A stretch of DNA of 64,000 nt from Albugo candida (taxonomy: Eukaryota > Oomycota > Peronosporomycetes > Albuginales), in the NCBI GenBank assembly GCA_040437565.1, contig JBDOQK010000045.1, positions 186,001 to 250,000 on the forward strand, in the 5' to 3' direction. The first letter of the stretch is position 1, and every line of letters starts with the position of its first letter. Below are positions 49,601 to 62,607 of this stretch, one piece after another. The position numbers and the translations under genes are program-made. The notes under the pieces were generated by a model. It worked only from the letters and a program-made list of their open reading frames with translations. It was not told the origin of the DNA and searched no databases.

Positions 49601-50933
49601 TGGAGATTTTGGGCGTAATATCATTGCTGGATTTGGCGACACCATGGCGTGCCAGTAAGATAATGGCGATATACCGAACGCATATATCAAAGCTGTCCAG
49701 TGACAAAGCTCAACATTTTTTGATGAGTCCCGCTCAGAATGGACGCGGACCACGACATACTTGATTTGTCGAAAGAAAGGATGACACTGTTCCTAGAGTT
49801 CAAGAAAGCGCTGTACAATCTGAAGAAAGCAAGAAGACTTTCGTCAGAATTGCTGCATAAGGAAGTAGTGTCTTTAAGATTTACACTGTGTCGTAAAGAC
49901 ATGTGTCTTCACTGGAAGCGAGATGGTGCACGTTAAGTGCACGACCATCTGGTAACGGTACTGAGCTTTTCCATATCCACAAATTTTATAGTGATTTTTA
50001 AAATATGTCTCGAAATACTTTGGTTTGCGCAAAAGTTTCTCGTAACGCAAATCAATGACGATGATGAAGTGGGTTACGATATTGATCAAGAATTGAAAAT
50101 TTTGGATATGCATGAAGACCTGGGTTATAAAAAGGTCCATCATACAAGGATTTCGATAGATCATTTACTAATGACGTTTTCGAAACGATGTCATGCTCCC
50201 GATTTGTACCACACATAATGGAGTTTGCGTACGTACATTTGAACCCTGAAGGGAAAGATGCTATGGTTATCTCGATACAAACGCCCTGCTATTTCATTGC
50301 AGCACATCTTGCAACAAGGCGTAGGAATTGTCTGACCGAAGGTGATAGAAAACTTCCCATGAAAATGTTGAGGTATCTCAAAGGGTCAAAGTACCTTATT
50401 GTCTACAAATTAAAGGAGATGACGATTTGTATACACAACAGCAGTCAAATTGTTGGTTTATCTGATGCAGACTGTGCTCCAGACAAGGAGGACCGTGGAA
50501 ATGTTACTGGAGGGTATATCTTGTTTGCTCGCAAAAAATTCTACTATGGAAGCAGGATTTAATGCAGCGTCAGTCGTCGTTGCAGAGATGATTGGCATCA
50601 GAGAGGTGATGTAAGAGATGGGGATAAATTGTCTTACGCCGGTGTCGCTCATGATCGGTAGACAATTAGCACTAATGCAACTTACTAGAGAATTTATCAA
50701 GCAAAACATGTTGACGTGAGAGTAACTCTCGTGGACCCGTACGCCAAACATGGGATTCTCAAGACCGAGTACTGCGAAGGTTCTCGCATGATAGCTGCCA
50801 TGATAGAAAGCACTTTCAGCATCGAGATTGGTGGAGTTAAACCCTCTTCTCGGTTTATACCAAAATTTGTGAGTCATGTCGTGACGGATTGTGCACCTGA
50901 AACATCAGAACCGAGAAACGCACGGTGGAGGAG

Positions 50934-51124
50934 TGTTGGAAATTGAATGACGCGGAAATTTTCGTACATGGATACTGGAGCGTCCTTCAATTGTTTGTTT
51001 GATGCATGCCGTCATTTCTACTTATCGGCAAGCATATTCCTGAAAGCAGTTGAGTTTCGGAAAGATTGGCGGATATGTTAACTACTAAAAGAGGACTCCC
51101 CTTTTAGCATTGCTCAAAAAAACA
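50934..51124 (+). repeat. 3' LTR of copia fossil C
   Basis: Starts TGTTGGAAAT after a purine-rich GGTGGAGGAG tract and ends ACA before AAGTC. About 191 bases, slightly longer than the 5' copy. Confidence 0.85.
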
Positions 51125-51129
51125 AAGTC
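51125..51129 (+). repeat. 5-bp target-site duplication, right (AAGTC)
   Basis: Repeats the five bases at 46485-46489 on the far side of the element. Confidence 0.85.
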
Positions 51130-54100
51130 TACCGATAAATTTCGATATCACTGGTGATGGTGCGCTGTTTCATCTTTTTTTTGCAAGTCGCTTTTTTTAC
51201 TTTGATTCCTACCTTTTTAAACTATGTGAGCTTCCGATTACACGCCATAAAAAGTATATGATACATTATACACATCGTCAATCAGCCACATTGCAATAAG
51301 CAAGTTCAATCAAGAGGATGCACGAGTAAGTCTACCAGAGCTGTTTTCCGGTTGAGCTTAAAATAACAAACGTACATGATTATAGCATGTAAACATGCAC
51401 AATAAAAGCGTGTATTAATTTGATTGATACGGTAGGGTTCTAAACTGCCAGTACTTTGGAAAAGGTCGCAAGGTCCGCCTGATAGAAAAAGATAACTCTA
51501 AGTCCAGTTTGATCGCGCAAATAGCGTACTTGAGCAGTTCGAGTAGTTACAGAAATTCCAACATCATCCGCAAACATCAATAGCGTTGACCATTGCCACT
51601 AATTCACATTATTCATTCGAAGGATAAGCTATAAATGTTTTCTGCGATAGCAGTAAAGAGGGTATTGCGGTAGGTCGAATTCTACTTCGACTCACCATTT
51701 TTGTTCAACGAGTGATAGTAGAGCAATAGCTTGTTAGATCAAGTCATCTGATCTCTTTCTAACCGTATCTTCAAATCCAAGTTCGTAGTCTATATCGACA
51801 TGTGAGCGAAGTCGTGGTCGACTTGGTGATAAATTACAAATCGCAAGCAACAAGCTCTTGGTACCTAAAACCCTATATCAAAACGTAATTCACACCACAA
51901 TGCTTACAAATGAACGAAATAGAGCGAAGCACTAGATCTTCTAGGACATGGTTGGACAAAAACGGGGGTTTCAAGATCAGTATAGCTTCACACGCGAGAG
52001 AAGATCAATGATAACGATAGCACAATGAAATTGGTATACTATCAATGGAGAAATGAAAGGTTTAGCTCCTATTGACAGATTATAATGGTTGAATATCTAG
52101 ATCATGCGTGTGAACATCAAACCGCTTATGATCAGACTTCCCGTACATCAACGATTCTGACTCATGCAAATGTACCTTTTGAGGCTAACGAGTCATCCTT
52201 ACTGCTTCCAAGGACATCTTACAGAGATCTAGTCTTTTTATCAAGCGAGAGGAACGTGAGTGAATCTTCTGCATAAATCTTGTGCATTCACATCGGTCAT
52301 GATCGTTAGAATTTCCAATCGTGTTGAGCGAAGTGTTGCCAAATTAATCACCCACTATTGTGGAGAGGATTTGAGCCCTTTAGAAGTGTAGGAAGTGCTG
52401 TGCTTTTGACGAGAAACGTTTTCCAATTGGGCAGCGGCCAACAATAAGGATCTTGGATATTGTTCACTGCGTGGGTGTGGCGTACAAGACCATTGGTGGT
52501 CCATGAGACATATTTGCACTACATCTTTTGTTTGTTGAAGCAGATTATCAGATCGATGGCACCAGACACAATTTTGTAAACAAGGAGCACCGTATCGTTC
52601 AAGGCACATTACACACGGTGGTGGGCAATTCTCCCTATCAACCAAAACGATGTGTGGGTTCTTTTGAAACTGATCGATACCGGTATGGCAAGGTCTATGT
52701 CAACTGCAATGAGATTCAGATATCTCAAAGTGAATGTGAAAGGAGAAGTAAGCAATGTGACTTAGATGTGTGACCGTGAGACCGTTCATACGCCAGATAG
52801 TACATCTCCGGAAACTTGCACGCTCACATAACAAATTCATATCCTCATTTACCTGCCTAATATCTCTAGGCTAGAAATTGGCCGTATACAACATTGCCAG
52901 TTGGAAGAAGCTGCAGGACAAGCGCCGGCGAAAGATCATCGGACCTCGGTCAGTTTCTACTTCCTCCTTTTACGAGTATCTTCGTATTCCATCCGGGCCT
53001 GCTCAATTTTTCGGGCTTTGTATCTAACGCTTCCAATCGAAGAAGGAAAACTACTATACATGTAGTTCCTGAACATCGTTCGTATGCTTGCTTCAGATAA
53101 GAGTGCTTTTCTTATAAACGACATTCTAGTCGAGCTATGCTAAGCAGGCAAGTATCCCACGTTCGAGCTATCCATGCAAGAGAATCAACAACATCCTTTA
53201 AAATGCATTGTTTCACAGCTTCGAAGACCTCATTCAACATCTTGTTATCTAGTCACCTAGGGAATAATGAATGGCATCGTAGGATACATAAAAAGTGAAT
53301 TCTAATGCTGCATGTATTCTTCGTACCAAATTGCGAGCTAATGGTAGAGAGTTTGTGCGATATAGTAATGGGAAAACACAAATGGAATTTTCTTATGTTA
53401 GCGACAAACTGCGGAGTAAGGAAAAATGTGCGAACCAATAATGTGCAATCATCTCCGATAAATGCGGGCAGACTAATTCTTCGGTTCATAAGAAGGAACT
53501 TTGAGACCAGAAAACATTTGACTAAAACGTTGCGTCGGATCAGATGTCCTCATTGCGATAGCCTGGCTATCTTGACCTTAATTTTTTTTCTAACATAAGC
53601 AGGTGTGAATACCAACGCATATCGCAGAAAAAAATATCATGTTTATTTGGTGAAGTAAAATAATTGATGTGAGATGAAGTTGCTTTCGTTGTTGCGGTGA
53701 AAAATGAAATGATCTACTAGTACATCGAGAAGCGCAGAGAATGGACAATGGAGAGAAGATGCGTGATGGATCTTCCCTAGTAGGATCAGTGTAGTTGACC
53801 TTTTCTCAAATTGCGCAATATATCTGTCGAGCTTGATTCAACTCCATTAAGTCCCAACAGGCATCAATCCTCTCAATTATAAACGTGTTCATATAATGTA
53901 TGCACGAAGATGTCTGATCAGGCCACTGAGCCATGAAACAATCTTCAAAATGTGGCGTAGGGCCAGTATAAATACGGAAGTTTGTCTTCCTAACCTATAA
54001 GACGATGGGGGAACTTTCCCGGTAGAGGCTTTCCTTTTCCCGCTACAATTCCGTGCTGACCACACAACAAACTCTGAAATGAACACACGATACTTTTCTG

Positions 54101-55862
54101 GCAGTAAGGTAATCTGTCTTAACCAGTGGGGCATACTTTTGACATATCGATTCAACCAAGCATCATAGAAGAAATATCGGCGCGGCCAGCTTAATCACGA
54201 TGTTACGGGGAGGATTAATGTGAGATTGATGATAAAGAAGTTACAAGTAATTGACGTTTTCATGTCCACTTAGAATGACAGCAAGGACCTCGCATCGAAA
54301 TGAGACTACACACATGAAGCATCAACTTTGTCGGTCAAGCTATATTACTCCTATCCTTTCAGCTTCTTGTGTGCATGTAAAATGAATGATTATCATTGTT
54401 GGTGAGGATCTAACTCGTGTTTTCTTCTGCTAGCTAAAGCTACACAAGGGAGCTGATAATCAACGCGGAATAAATAGGTGAGAGATTATCGAGACCTTGC
54501 ACAGCGTTTTCGACACGTCTCGGTAGAAGTTTAAAGACCCAGACTACCGTCTACTACAGAAGGTTATCAAGCCCTACTCACAAATGCTTTCGCTTGCGAG
54601 TTTAGGTAGCTTTCCTTCATGTAATATTGTATAGGTACCCGGAATAATAATTACTTTTACTACAAACTGTTAATGTGAAGAGGCTTTCTCCAGCCGTCTG
54701 GAATCCATCAGGATCTTACACAATTATGGTCGAAGTGTGCATGCGACTGTATGAGGGTTAGCTCACATCCTTCGCTTGGATAAGACAAAGTGATCACGTG
54801 CATTGAATGAGAATTGAACCAAGTCGTCGATAGATCAATCGGATACTTTATGCCTCTTCTCACGAAGGCGTCAACTTGTATGCCCGATAATCTTATGCAG
54901 TTTCCTGCTTTTATGAAAGAGTAGACTACCTGGATAAATAACCTGTGTTCTACACGGAGGGAGGAGAGTTTGCCGTTATTGTAGTCGTGAGTGTGTAAGT
55001 AGGAGCTGTAATGTGTATATAATAAAAAAAAGTGTATAGATATAAGTTATACTATACTTTATCGATCATATTAGCATATTCGTAGTAAGTCTTTACAAAA
55101 AGTAGTCTAGATCATAGAAAGGAACGTCTGCATTTTCATATTCGCACAAGAAGCACTTGCATAGTCATTTGTAACCTTCGATCCTCAGTGCAATGGTAAT
55201 GTAGACCTGGTGCATGTTCTATGTAATAAGGTAGATTAGATTACTACGATAAACCCCACATCATTTCTGAATTCCTGTACCTCGTTTCTCATTGCCCGAG
55301 CCTGGTGGACGTATCGTCATCAAATACTGCAAGTGAATTAGCTCCTTGCTCTTACCGACAATGTAAGTGCTGTACTAAATATGCGGATGACACAAAGCTC
55401 ATTAGATCCGCTCGAACCAAAAATCATACCTAGCTTTTATGTCCTCTACAGCTTAGTTATGGTGGTAGACTAAATTACACTAATTTGAGAACGTTTTCAT
55501 GAGAAGACAACATACTTGAACAGGAGAGTACGCTTACAGCTAAACCGATGGCACGCTGATTCTGAAAGAGTTTGGGTGTCAACAATCACATGCGAAGTAT
55601 AAAAGACAGACCCTTTCCATCGTAGAAGAAGCTCACATTTATAGGGCACGGACGATTAGTGTAAGGAGTAAAATGAATAAGGCTATTTCCCAACCGCAAA
55701 GTACAAAACAGTGACGATATGCTTGTCATTGTATAAGTTCAATTAGCTGCGAAAGTGAATATTTATCGGATGCTATATTTAGGAAATTGTTATATTCACT
55801 CCCTTTTTGGTTCAATTCACTCCCTTCTAAGTAAGGTGGTACACATAAATATACTATGTGTA
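51130..55862. other. No gene recognised
   Basis: Nearly 5 kb without a confident feature. Plus-strand stretches around 52480-53100 and 53305-53598 (97 codons) have protein-like patches but no recognisable domain. The minus-strand frame at 52355-52645 is Cys-rich (CPPPCVMC) but unassigned. Old transposon debris is likely but cannot be shown. Confidence 0.35.
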
Positions 55863-55876
55863 TATACTATGTATAC
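55863..55876 (+). repeat. SINE target-site duplication, left
   Basis: TATACTATGTATAC stands next to the SINE tail. It matches TATACTGTGTATAC at 56121-56134 with one mismatch in 14, as expected for LINE-mediated retrotransposition. Confidence 0.8.
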
Positions 55877-56120
55877 TTTGTCAAGGATTTCATTACACTG
55901 TTTATCTGGTGTTATAACTACCTTCCTTACCCGATCATGATCCCCTGACCGTGTGAATATCACTTGAGTCTGACTTCAAACCTAGGGAGGCAGATATTTT
56001 CCAAGCTTACTGCTTGGGTGGGGTCAAACCGCTGCCCACACTGCCGGGGATTGAACTAACGACATCCGGCAGGAGGTCCGTGCGCTCAAGTGCTTAAACG
56101 ACTGAGCTGGGTACGGACCC
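55877..56120 (-). mobile_element. tRNA-derived SINE, copy 2
   Basis: A 244-bp element, minus orientation. It has a tRNA-like head with A-box CAGCTCAGTCGTTTAAGCAC and a B-box-like AGTTCAATCCC, which would give internal RNA polymerase III transcription. A unique body and a CCTTGACAAAG end follow. There is no long A tail. It is flanked by a 14-bp target-site duplication. The SINE needs a partner LINE for its reverse transcriptase, but I see no LINE in the window. Copy 1 at 4982-5229 is the same family. Confidence 0.9.
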
Positions 56121-56134
56121 TATACTGTGTATAC
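56121..56134 (+). repeat. SINE target-site duplication, right
   Basis: TATACTGTGTATAC directly follows the 5' (tRNA) end of the SINE and pairs with 55863-55876. Confidence 0.8.
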
Positions 56135-56404
56135 CTTTTATTTATACGGTGCATGACACTTAAAACCAGCAAACCCTGATTTTGAATGGCCAATTTTCGG
56201 ATCATACTACCCTATAATGTTGCCGCTGCTGATTGGCCAAAAGGGCATCATAAGTCACGGATATAATGTTCCCACTGCTGATTGACTAAAAGTACATCAT
56301 AAACAATCGTCCTTGCCCTGACCTAGGCTCAGTCATCGCCACTAACTACTTACCCGCTTGAAACCTCAACCATCAATCTGCATTCCGACAAATATCGTAC
56401 AATT

Positions 56405-58439
56405 ATGCCTCACCTAACAAAGATTAAAAGGCAGATGCGGGAAATGAGAGAGGTCACGGGCGCCAAAACCGATAACAGCTCAGGCATTCATATGTCTACT
56501 GATAGCAGTTCTGAAGAAGACCTGGATGTTTCGGAGGGCAATGATGACGAAAATCTCGACTTCGCATCTGTTGAAGCAAATATTGGAAGAGCCTATCAAA
56601 CAGCTGTTATAGTTTTACCATTACCAGTATTAAATTCATAACAGGCCAATCCAATTTACAGGTGGTGCACCTGGAACTCAACGACGGAAAACAGCCGAAC
56701 TCAAAAAGGCTGCTGTTGGCTGTAATCTTTTGACCAAAGACTTTGCTGTTCCAAGACCAGTGTTGGAAGAAGCTGAGGTTACGGATGAGCGTGACAAAGA
56801 GGATGGTGCACTCTGGACCAGGAAGAGGCTGGCAACCACCATTAACACACTTCCCACCCGAGCAAAGACTGGTAAAGCCGAGCAAAACCGGCGACTTGCA
56901 GTTCTTTCTTATCTTCAGCTGAATAAATCTCGATATGTGCGAATTGTCGCTAGCACACTGAAAGCGGAAGGTGCTGGGAGGGTTGTGTATTTTGTGCGCT
57001 CTGTGCGTGCTTGGGCAACACTCTGTCTAAACGGCGAAGAATCGCCTTTATCGCAGACGGGAAAACATGCAAAACGGCGAAGCTACCTACAGGATGAGGA
57101 CTGCATTCTACCGTGTCAGGAGTATCTTCGAGCGAACAAGTTTAAGGTGGAAGTATCAGCTCTGATAGAACATGTCAACACGAACATCCTTCCGTGACAT
57201 GGATACGCCTCATCTCCAACAATCTCTGAAAGGACTGCGATACGCTGGCTCCATTTACTGGACATCAAACACCGCGCAGTGACTAAAGGAATATACATTT
57301 ACGGCCATGAGCAGGAGGATGTTATTGCATACCGGCAACACTTCCTGGAGCGAATGGCCGACCTTGAGGCGCGGATGCCGACTGTTGTTGGGAAATAGGA
57401 AGTCGATCGTAACAATGAGTTCACTGCAATCACCTGGCCCTCTGATGGCATTCGTTCACTCATCTTGGCAACTCATGATGAGAGTACTTTTGCCGCTCAT
57501 GATGGACTCAAGCGTCTTTGGTTGCCAGACGGTGAACAAGCATTACAAAAAAAGGAATAGGGAAGGTTCATTCACGTCAGTGACTCCTTTGCAACATCAT
57601 AGGTCGATTAGCACTTGATGAAGAAAAAGCTGCTCAGCATCCTGACCTAGAAGCAGTGGCCTGCGTCATCATGCAGCCTGACACGCAGCATGAAGGATGG
57701 CGGACATCGGAGAAACTGTGGAAAAAGTCTGTGACTTGGCATCCTAATCTCTGAAGGTCAATTTCCCGGCTGTCAAGCTCTTTTTGCATTCGACAATGCA
57801 ACTCGACACAGTGCATTCGCCCCCGATGCCCTTCGCGCCGGCACAATGAACTTGTCAAGTGTAGGCAAGCAGCCAAAGATGCCTTCAACAACGTGGGGAC
57901 ACGGAGTCTCTCAGAATTTGGTTTTTGCTTATGACAATCCTGATGAAACGCTTCGTGGTCAGGCAAAGAGACTGAAAGTTGTGCTGAAGGAATGTGGGCC
58001 GTGAGAAGCTGGCCTGAAGGCGCGAGGCAAAATATGTCCTGTATATGGCACAACCTGCTGCACCAGATAAATTATGGCCAATCAATCAGACTTCAAAGCA
58101 CAAGTAAGAATGATAGAGGAGCGAATTGTTGCCGCTGGCCATCAAGGGATATTTTACCCAAACTTTCACTGCGAGCTCAACTAAATCGAAAACTTTTGGG
58201 CAGCCGCTAAGCGATGCGCCAGAAAACACTGCGATTACACTTGGAAAAATTTACTGGTAACAGTTCCACCTGCCTTGGCATCTGTTCCACGAGACGAGAT
58301 ACGTCGACATTTGCGATACATGGACGCTTACCGAAAAGGTCTCACCGGAAAAGAAGCAGAGTATGGGGTAAAAAAATACAAATTCCACCGACGTGTACCC
58401 AGTCTTGTGTCGATGGATGTGGGTGCTATGACAAGATGA
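56405..58439 (+). pseudogene. DDE-superfamily transposase, copy 3 (most complete)
   Basis: This is the best-preserved copy of the family. It starts MPHLTKIKRQMREM with a Ser/acidic N-terminal tail. A helix-turn-helix-like middle follows (56730-57197), then GIYIYGHEQEDV, RMADLEARMP, the first catalytic Asp in ATHDESTFAAHDG and the second in LFAFDNATRH. After a cysteine-containing insert (TTCCTR) comes the third acidic block [19 protein letters not shown], then [12 protein letters not shown] and a final [10 protein letters not shown]. About 120 residues separate the second Asp from the final Glu, a gap typical of this fungal DDE group. Stops or frame changes occur near 56639, 57197, 57400, 57560-57750, 58001, 58070 and 58182, so it is inactive. 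I found no convincing terminal inverted repeats. Confidence 0.88.
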
Positions 58440-59341
58440 GTAGCACCTTTATTGGCAGTTTCCTGCAAAACTAATATTATTCTTCAAACCATAATGTTAT
58501 CCTTCGAAACATAATATTATCCTACGAAAACTAATATTCGACAGAATAGTTCAGGCGGCCAAATTTTCTCCAACCCTTGGAAATTACCAAAATTCAGACG
58601 ACTTTGCACCACTACAGCTCCATGAAAAGTTGAGATAATAAAAATCCGAGACTTGTGAAGGAAAGCTTAGAGCATGCTCTTTGTTGCCAAAGGCTTGTTT
58701 TGTGTGTAATTTGTATTTTGGAAAGCCTGAGCGATTCTTGCAGGGCCACTAAAGTTGCTGGTTTTATGTGACATGCACTATACAACTACCAGCAGATTTG
58801 TACTCTATTCAATACACTTTCCAATTTGTATGGTGATGGTTGATTCCAGCGAAAGAACGACCTAGCAACGATCACACGCATCGTGACAATCACAAAAACA
58901 GAACGCGACAAAAATGTGGTTGCCGTATCGGCCGTTCTAGTACCAGGTAAAGAATTACACGATGTACCTATCGTGTGACTTGCACCCCATGTGCACGGCG
59001 TCTACACGTTTATCCAAGTCGTTGGGGGTTGTCAGTTGGTCCACTTGCCCGCATAGTTGTATAGATGCTATAATAACACGATCACTGGTCAGCATTTTGT
59101 ACCCTCTACGGGTCACCGCTTCATCGCACCAGATTTCACTTGACAAAAAGATAACAGTGACTCACGTGAAGTATCTTTGTAAACTGATCATGACTGATGG
59201 TCCACTCAACACTGCAGTGTATGAGTCAATATACTTGGTTCTTTGTGAATCGTAACTCGGACATAATTTCAAACTGTGCGTATTCACATTATTCCATATT
59301 CTCAATACGAAGCATGCAGCTTTGACTTACATTCTTTCAGT
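58440..59341. other. Transposon 3' flank, no further gene
   Basis: Just after the transposase stop is a run of diverged repeats of about 25 bases (CATAATATTATCCT-like, 58470-58545), perhaps the element's subterminal region. The rest holds nothing recognised. A 97-codon frame at 58962-59255 is unassigned. Confidence 0.4.
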
Positions 59342-59735
59342 TACTAATGCAATATACTTTGCAAATTTTGATGAAGCCCCACCTATGGAACCATTAGATC
59401 TGCCAGAAATGACAGAAAATCGACTAAGGGTGACCAAGAATCCTACCCTGGCTACATAGCTGCTCCCTATCCAAGTCCATGCAACAATCCATCACGTAAT
59501 GAAGACTATCTCTACAGCAACGGCAACGTAAGTGATGGTACATAGTGTTAATCTAAAGTGAGTACAATAGATACATCTATGGTTGATATGGCGGCTATAA
59601 TGGCGGTGTGTACGGACGGGGAAACGAACGAACAGATATGGTTCAAGTGCTTACGGCATGGGTGGTGCTGAATTCGAAGGCAATGGTGGACAATTTGGTG
59701 GATCTTATGGACGGGGGCATACGGACCTTCAGTGA
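59342..59735 (+). pseudogene. Relic of an acidic then Gly/Tyr-rich protein gene
   Basis: Three consecutive plus-strand stretches, in shifting frames, have strongly non-random composition. The first is NFDEAPPMEPLDLPEMTEN (from about 59360). The second is YPGYIAAPYPSPCNNPSRNE (about 59445-59505). The last is a Gly/Tyr-rich tail with YGGYNGG, AYGMGGAEF and GQFGGSYGRGH, ending in a stop at 59733-59735. A TTCTTTCAG-like acceptor precedes 59341 and a GTAAGT donor sits at 59528, but the reading phases across that donor do not match. I read it as a decayed host gene or retrocopy. The protein is not identified. Confidence 0.4.
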
Positions 59736-62286
59736 TAGGAACTGATGGCCGTCTCAAAAATTAAGAATACAGTTACCGATCTCCATCCACATTTTGGTCA
59801 CCTGCAGTATCTATACCAACGCGTACTAGAATGAAGACTATGTACTATCAGCATTTTAATATGGGCCGAGCTGACACCTTTATATCGATTTTGGAATATT
59901 TATCTAGTACTATCCTTCTCCTGCTTCAAAATCTTTCTGATCCCCGTTATATACAGCAAATCGGTTGTATGCAGCACACTCAGCGATGGGGTGTATCTCC
60001 AAGGTGCTTGTAACTCATCACTCGCTATCCGTTCCACACCCAGTTTCAATGCCTTAGTTGCGGTTGATTTTCTTCTCTCAATCTGTGGAAGAAACTTGTT
60101 CGAGAGTAGAACGCACTCGCAGGAAGCCAAGTCAAAACCGTATATACGTGAACTATCGACCAACTTGGGATGTAGATGACACAGTCTGTTAGCAAACTGT
60201 TTTGGACATCCTATCCTACGTGTCGGAATAAGGTGGTCATAACCACGAATCACTTTTTACATTTATTCGCAGTCGAAGCCTTCATAGAGACAACCACACA
60301 CTTCCGTATACGTTCTTACAGCTTTTCTTAAAAGAAACAATCATCAGCGCGGTTCCACTGCGGCTCTTAGACATGCTCCAATTACCAAATTTGTGTGGAA
60401 TGCGCGTTAGTACACCCACTCGGCTGTCGAACGGAATTATCAGGTCTACGCTTCAATGTCTTAACTAGAGGTAACAAGATCTTATACGATCTTGACTATT
60501 GCCTGTCTCTAAGTTTTTTATCCCGTTCTTCATATGGCACTATACGTTCATGTCGAAGTGAAAACTATCTATTAAAAGTTGCACGTTCAAGGACAATGGG
60601 ACGGGAATATGTGCAAGCAATTCGTGAAAGTAAGTGATTCACTTTGCGAGTACGCGGTCCAATGAATGGCCTGAAAGATTATCGGTTGAGCATACTGCAA
60701 ACGCGTTCAATGGAGATGTATTACTACCCATTTACGCCAAATATTTAGTAGTTGCCGATCATAATTGTGTCGCAAACCACAGACTGTCAATAAAGAAGAT
60801 ATGCGTCTATTTGTGCACTCAAGGAAGCGATTCAACTCGCTCGAAATCTGGGTCATGAAATCACCTTCGAGCTGACCGCTCATGTAATCTTACACTTTGC
60901 CGTAATATTTTTAATGATTAAGCAGATACTTTGAAATAACCCAAGTAAACAATGGAGTAAATATGGCCTCCGTCAATTTAGCAAGACTCATGCTTATAAC
61001 TGCGAAAAAAGAAAAAAAAAACACACATATCTATATCATCTTAATGCGAAGCAAATTGGTGCGTACTCGCAGAATTGATAACCAGAAAGTCCTGTATTGG
61101 TTTGTAGGAGAAATGACATGATGCCATTGTATCGGCCCTCCGAAATAGAAACATTGAAGGCAAAACCTTTGGAGCAAAAAACAGATGTTGTGCAATGAGC
61201 CGATAACGGCACGCAACTTGCAACTTCCATTCAATAGGCACGAGTACCCAAATCCGCTTATGTCCATAATACCAATTCTAGACCAAAGAATGAGCGTGGT
61301 GTCAAACGATACTCAAATAGGAGAAATTGGACTCAATACCACCACAGATTCCTAAATTTGCTGACAGAGATGAAGCATATCAGCACCTTAAGTCACAGAA
61401 TTATTGTATATCAACTGATTCACTTGGAAAGTATCCATCTGATAAATATCTTAAAAGGGGAAAATCAGTTCAAGTAGCCGTTCTTTGCATATGAGCGGAA
61501 TTAAGTAGATTTTGCGAGCGATATCGGAAGGGGATGTCGTCTTGGTGAGAATACTTAAATCACAGATGGAACTACTGAAGGAAAACAACAGTGTTGTGGT
61601 GGTTGCTTTATCATCTTACCCAAGCCGCTCTACCTCTATCGATTGATATCAGTTTCATTAATCGGCGAAATGCATTAATGGAGAATTAGTGCTCACATCC
61701 ACGAGAAAAGATTATAACAGATTCAGCGCTTATACGAAGGCATTTCAGTATCTCTGTGCGAGAACGATTATGTACAATATCGATGAGATCAAGCGAAGAA
61801 GCCTTCAATTCATGATATGTTGTTTAATAGAGAAAATAAGTGGCACATTTGAAGAGATAATCATGTAAAGTTTAAACGGTAATACAGCATCACTTGACGG
61901 CAACCAGGGATTAAAATGAGAGCTGGACACCATCAGATGTCAAAAGACATTTGTACAAGTCTCACACTTCTCCCGTACAGGTTATAAACCAAATCACGTC
62001 GCGATTCTACATTCGTAGCTTTGTTACTATTGACTGTCGGATGCAATTGCGTTAAGGTGGCTTATACAATTACGTCCACGCAGAGGTTTCATACTAAAGC
62101 TAGTTGCTCCAAACGAAACAATAAATACAGCTCGGTAGTGGTATAGAAAGAAGAAGCTGTAATTTCTGTGAGCAGGAAGCTACACTGTCGGATGTGCATG
62201 GCAGATATCAAAGAAGGGTGGTGGGTGGTTGTCTCACTACAATCTTCGCAGACTAGTTCCTATGGACGTGTGGAATGAATATGAAG
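59736..62286. other. No gene recognised
   Basis: No identifiable gene or repeat. The frame at 59900-60253 (minus, 117 codons) and those at 60395-60858 and 61031-61267 are unassigned. Confidence 0.4.
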
Positions 62287-62607
62287 CTATCCGAGATTTA
62301 AGATACTCACATGAGTAAGTGACAACGCGTGACTTGACTCACAGAACAAAGCTGGAATATGACTGCGGTAGTGAACAAAGCCGTCAGTTATAGCGGCAAG
62401 TATTTCCTCGAATAAACTCACAGAATACAAAATTTCTGTAAGAATCCAACGTAAATGTTGTACAGATTTACCTAGTATTACTGTCGAGGGCCATCTGGTA
62501 CATGCTCTATCGTGCCGAAAGGTTGCATGAATATAAACACCTTTCTCTGGAGAAAATGACACGATGCAGACTTTCAACTCGCGATTGGTAAAAATTTCGT
62601 TCTGCAC
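62287..62607 (-). pseudogene. Faint possible fragment of the four-cysteine family
   Basis: A 106-codon minus-strand frame. It contains ATFRHDRACTRWPSTVI followed by a run of hydrophobic helices. This loosely resembles the N-terminal TLRCNSDYTCFVSAQ region of the large secreted protein in residue spacing, but few residues are identical. There is no signal peptide and no terminal domain. Chance is quite possible. Confidence 0.15.

Larger units (their letters stand above)
46490..51124 (+). mobile_element. Full-length Ty1/copia fossil C
   Basis: A 4.6-kb element bounded by LTRs and a 5-bp target-site duplication. The order is 5' LTR 46490-46672, primer site 46673, gag near 47560-47860 (HFLYLVAVAE), gag-pre-integrase near 48310-48400 (GHFNQGTVQILA) and integrase to about 48980 (HSGKVSPIEVLTNVTPAL). 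Then RT near 49740-50230 (KALYNLKKARR), RNase H near 50440-50900 (GLSDADCAPDKEDRGN), purine-rich tract, and 3' LTR 50934-51124. This is the Pseudoviridae gene order, with integrase before RT. The coding region is heavily broken, with well over ten interruptions. The LTRs are clearly diverged from one another, so the insertion is old. Confidence 0.92.
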
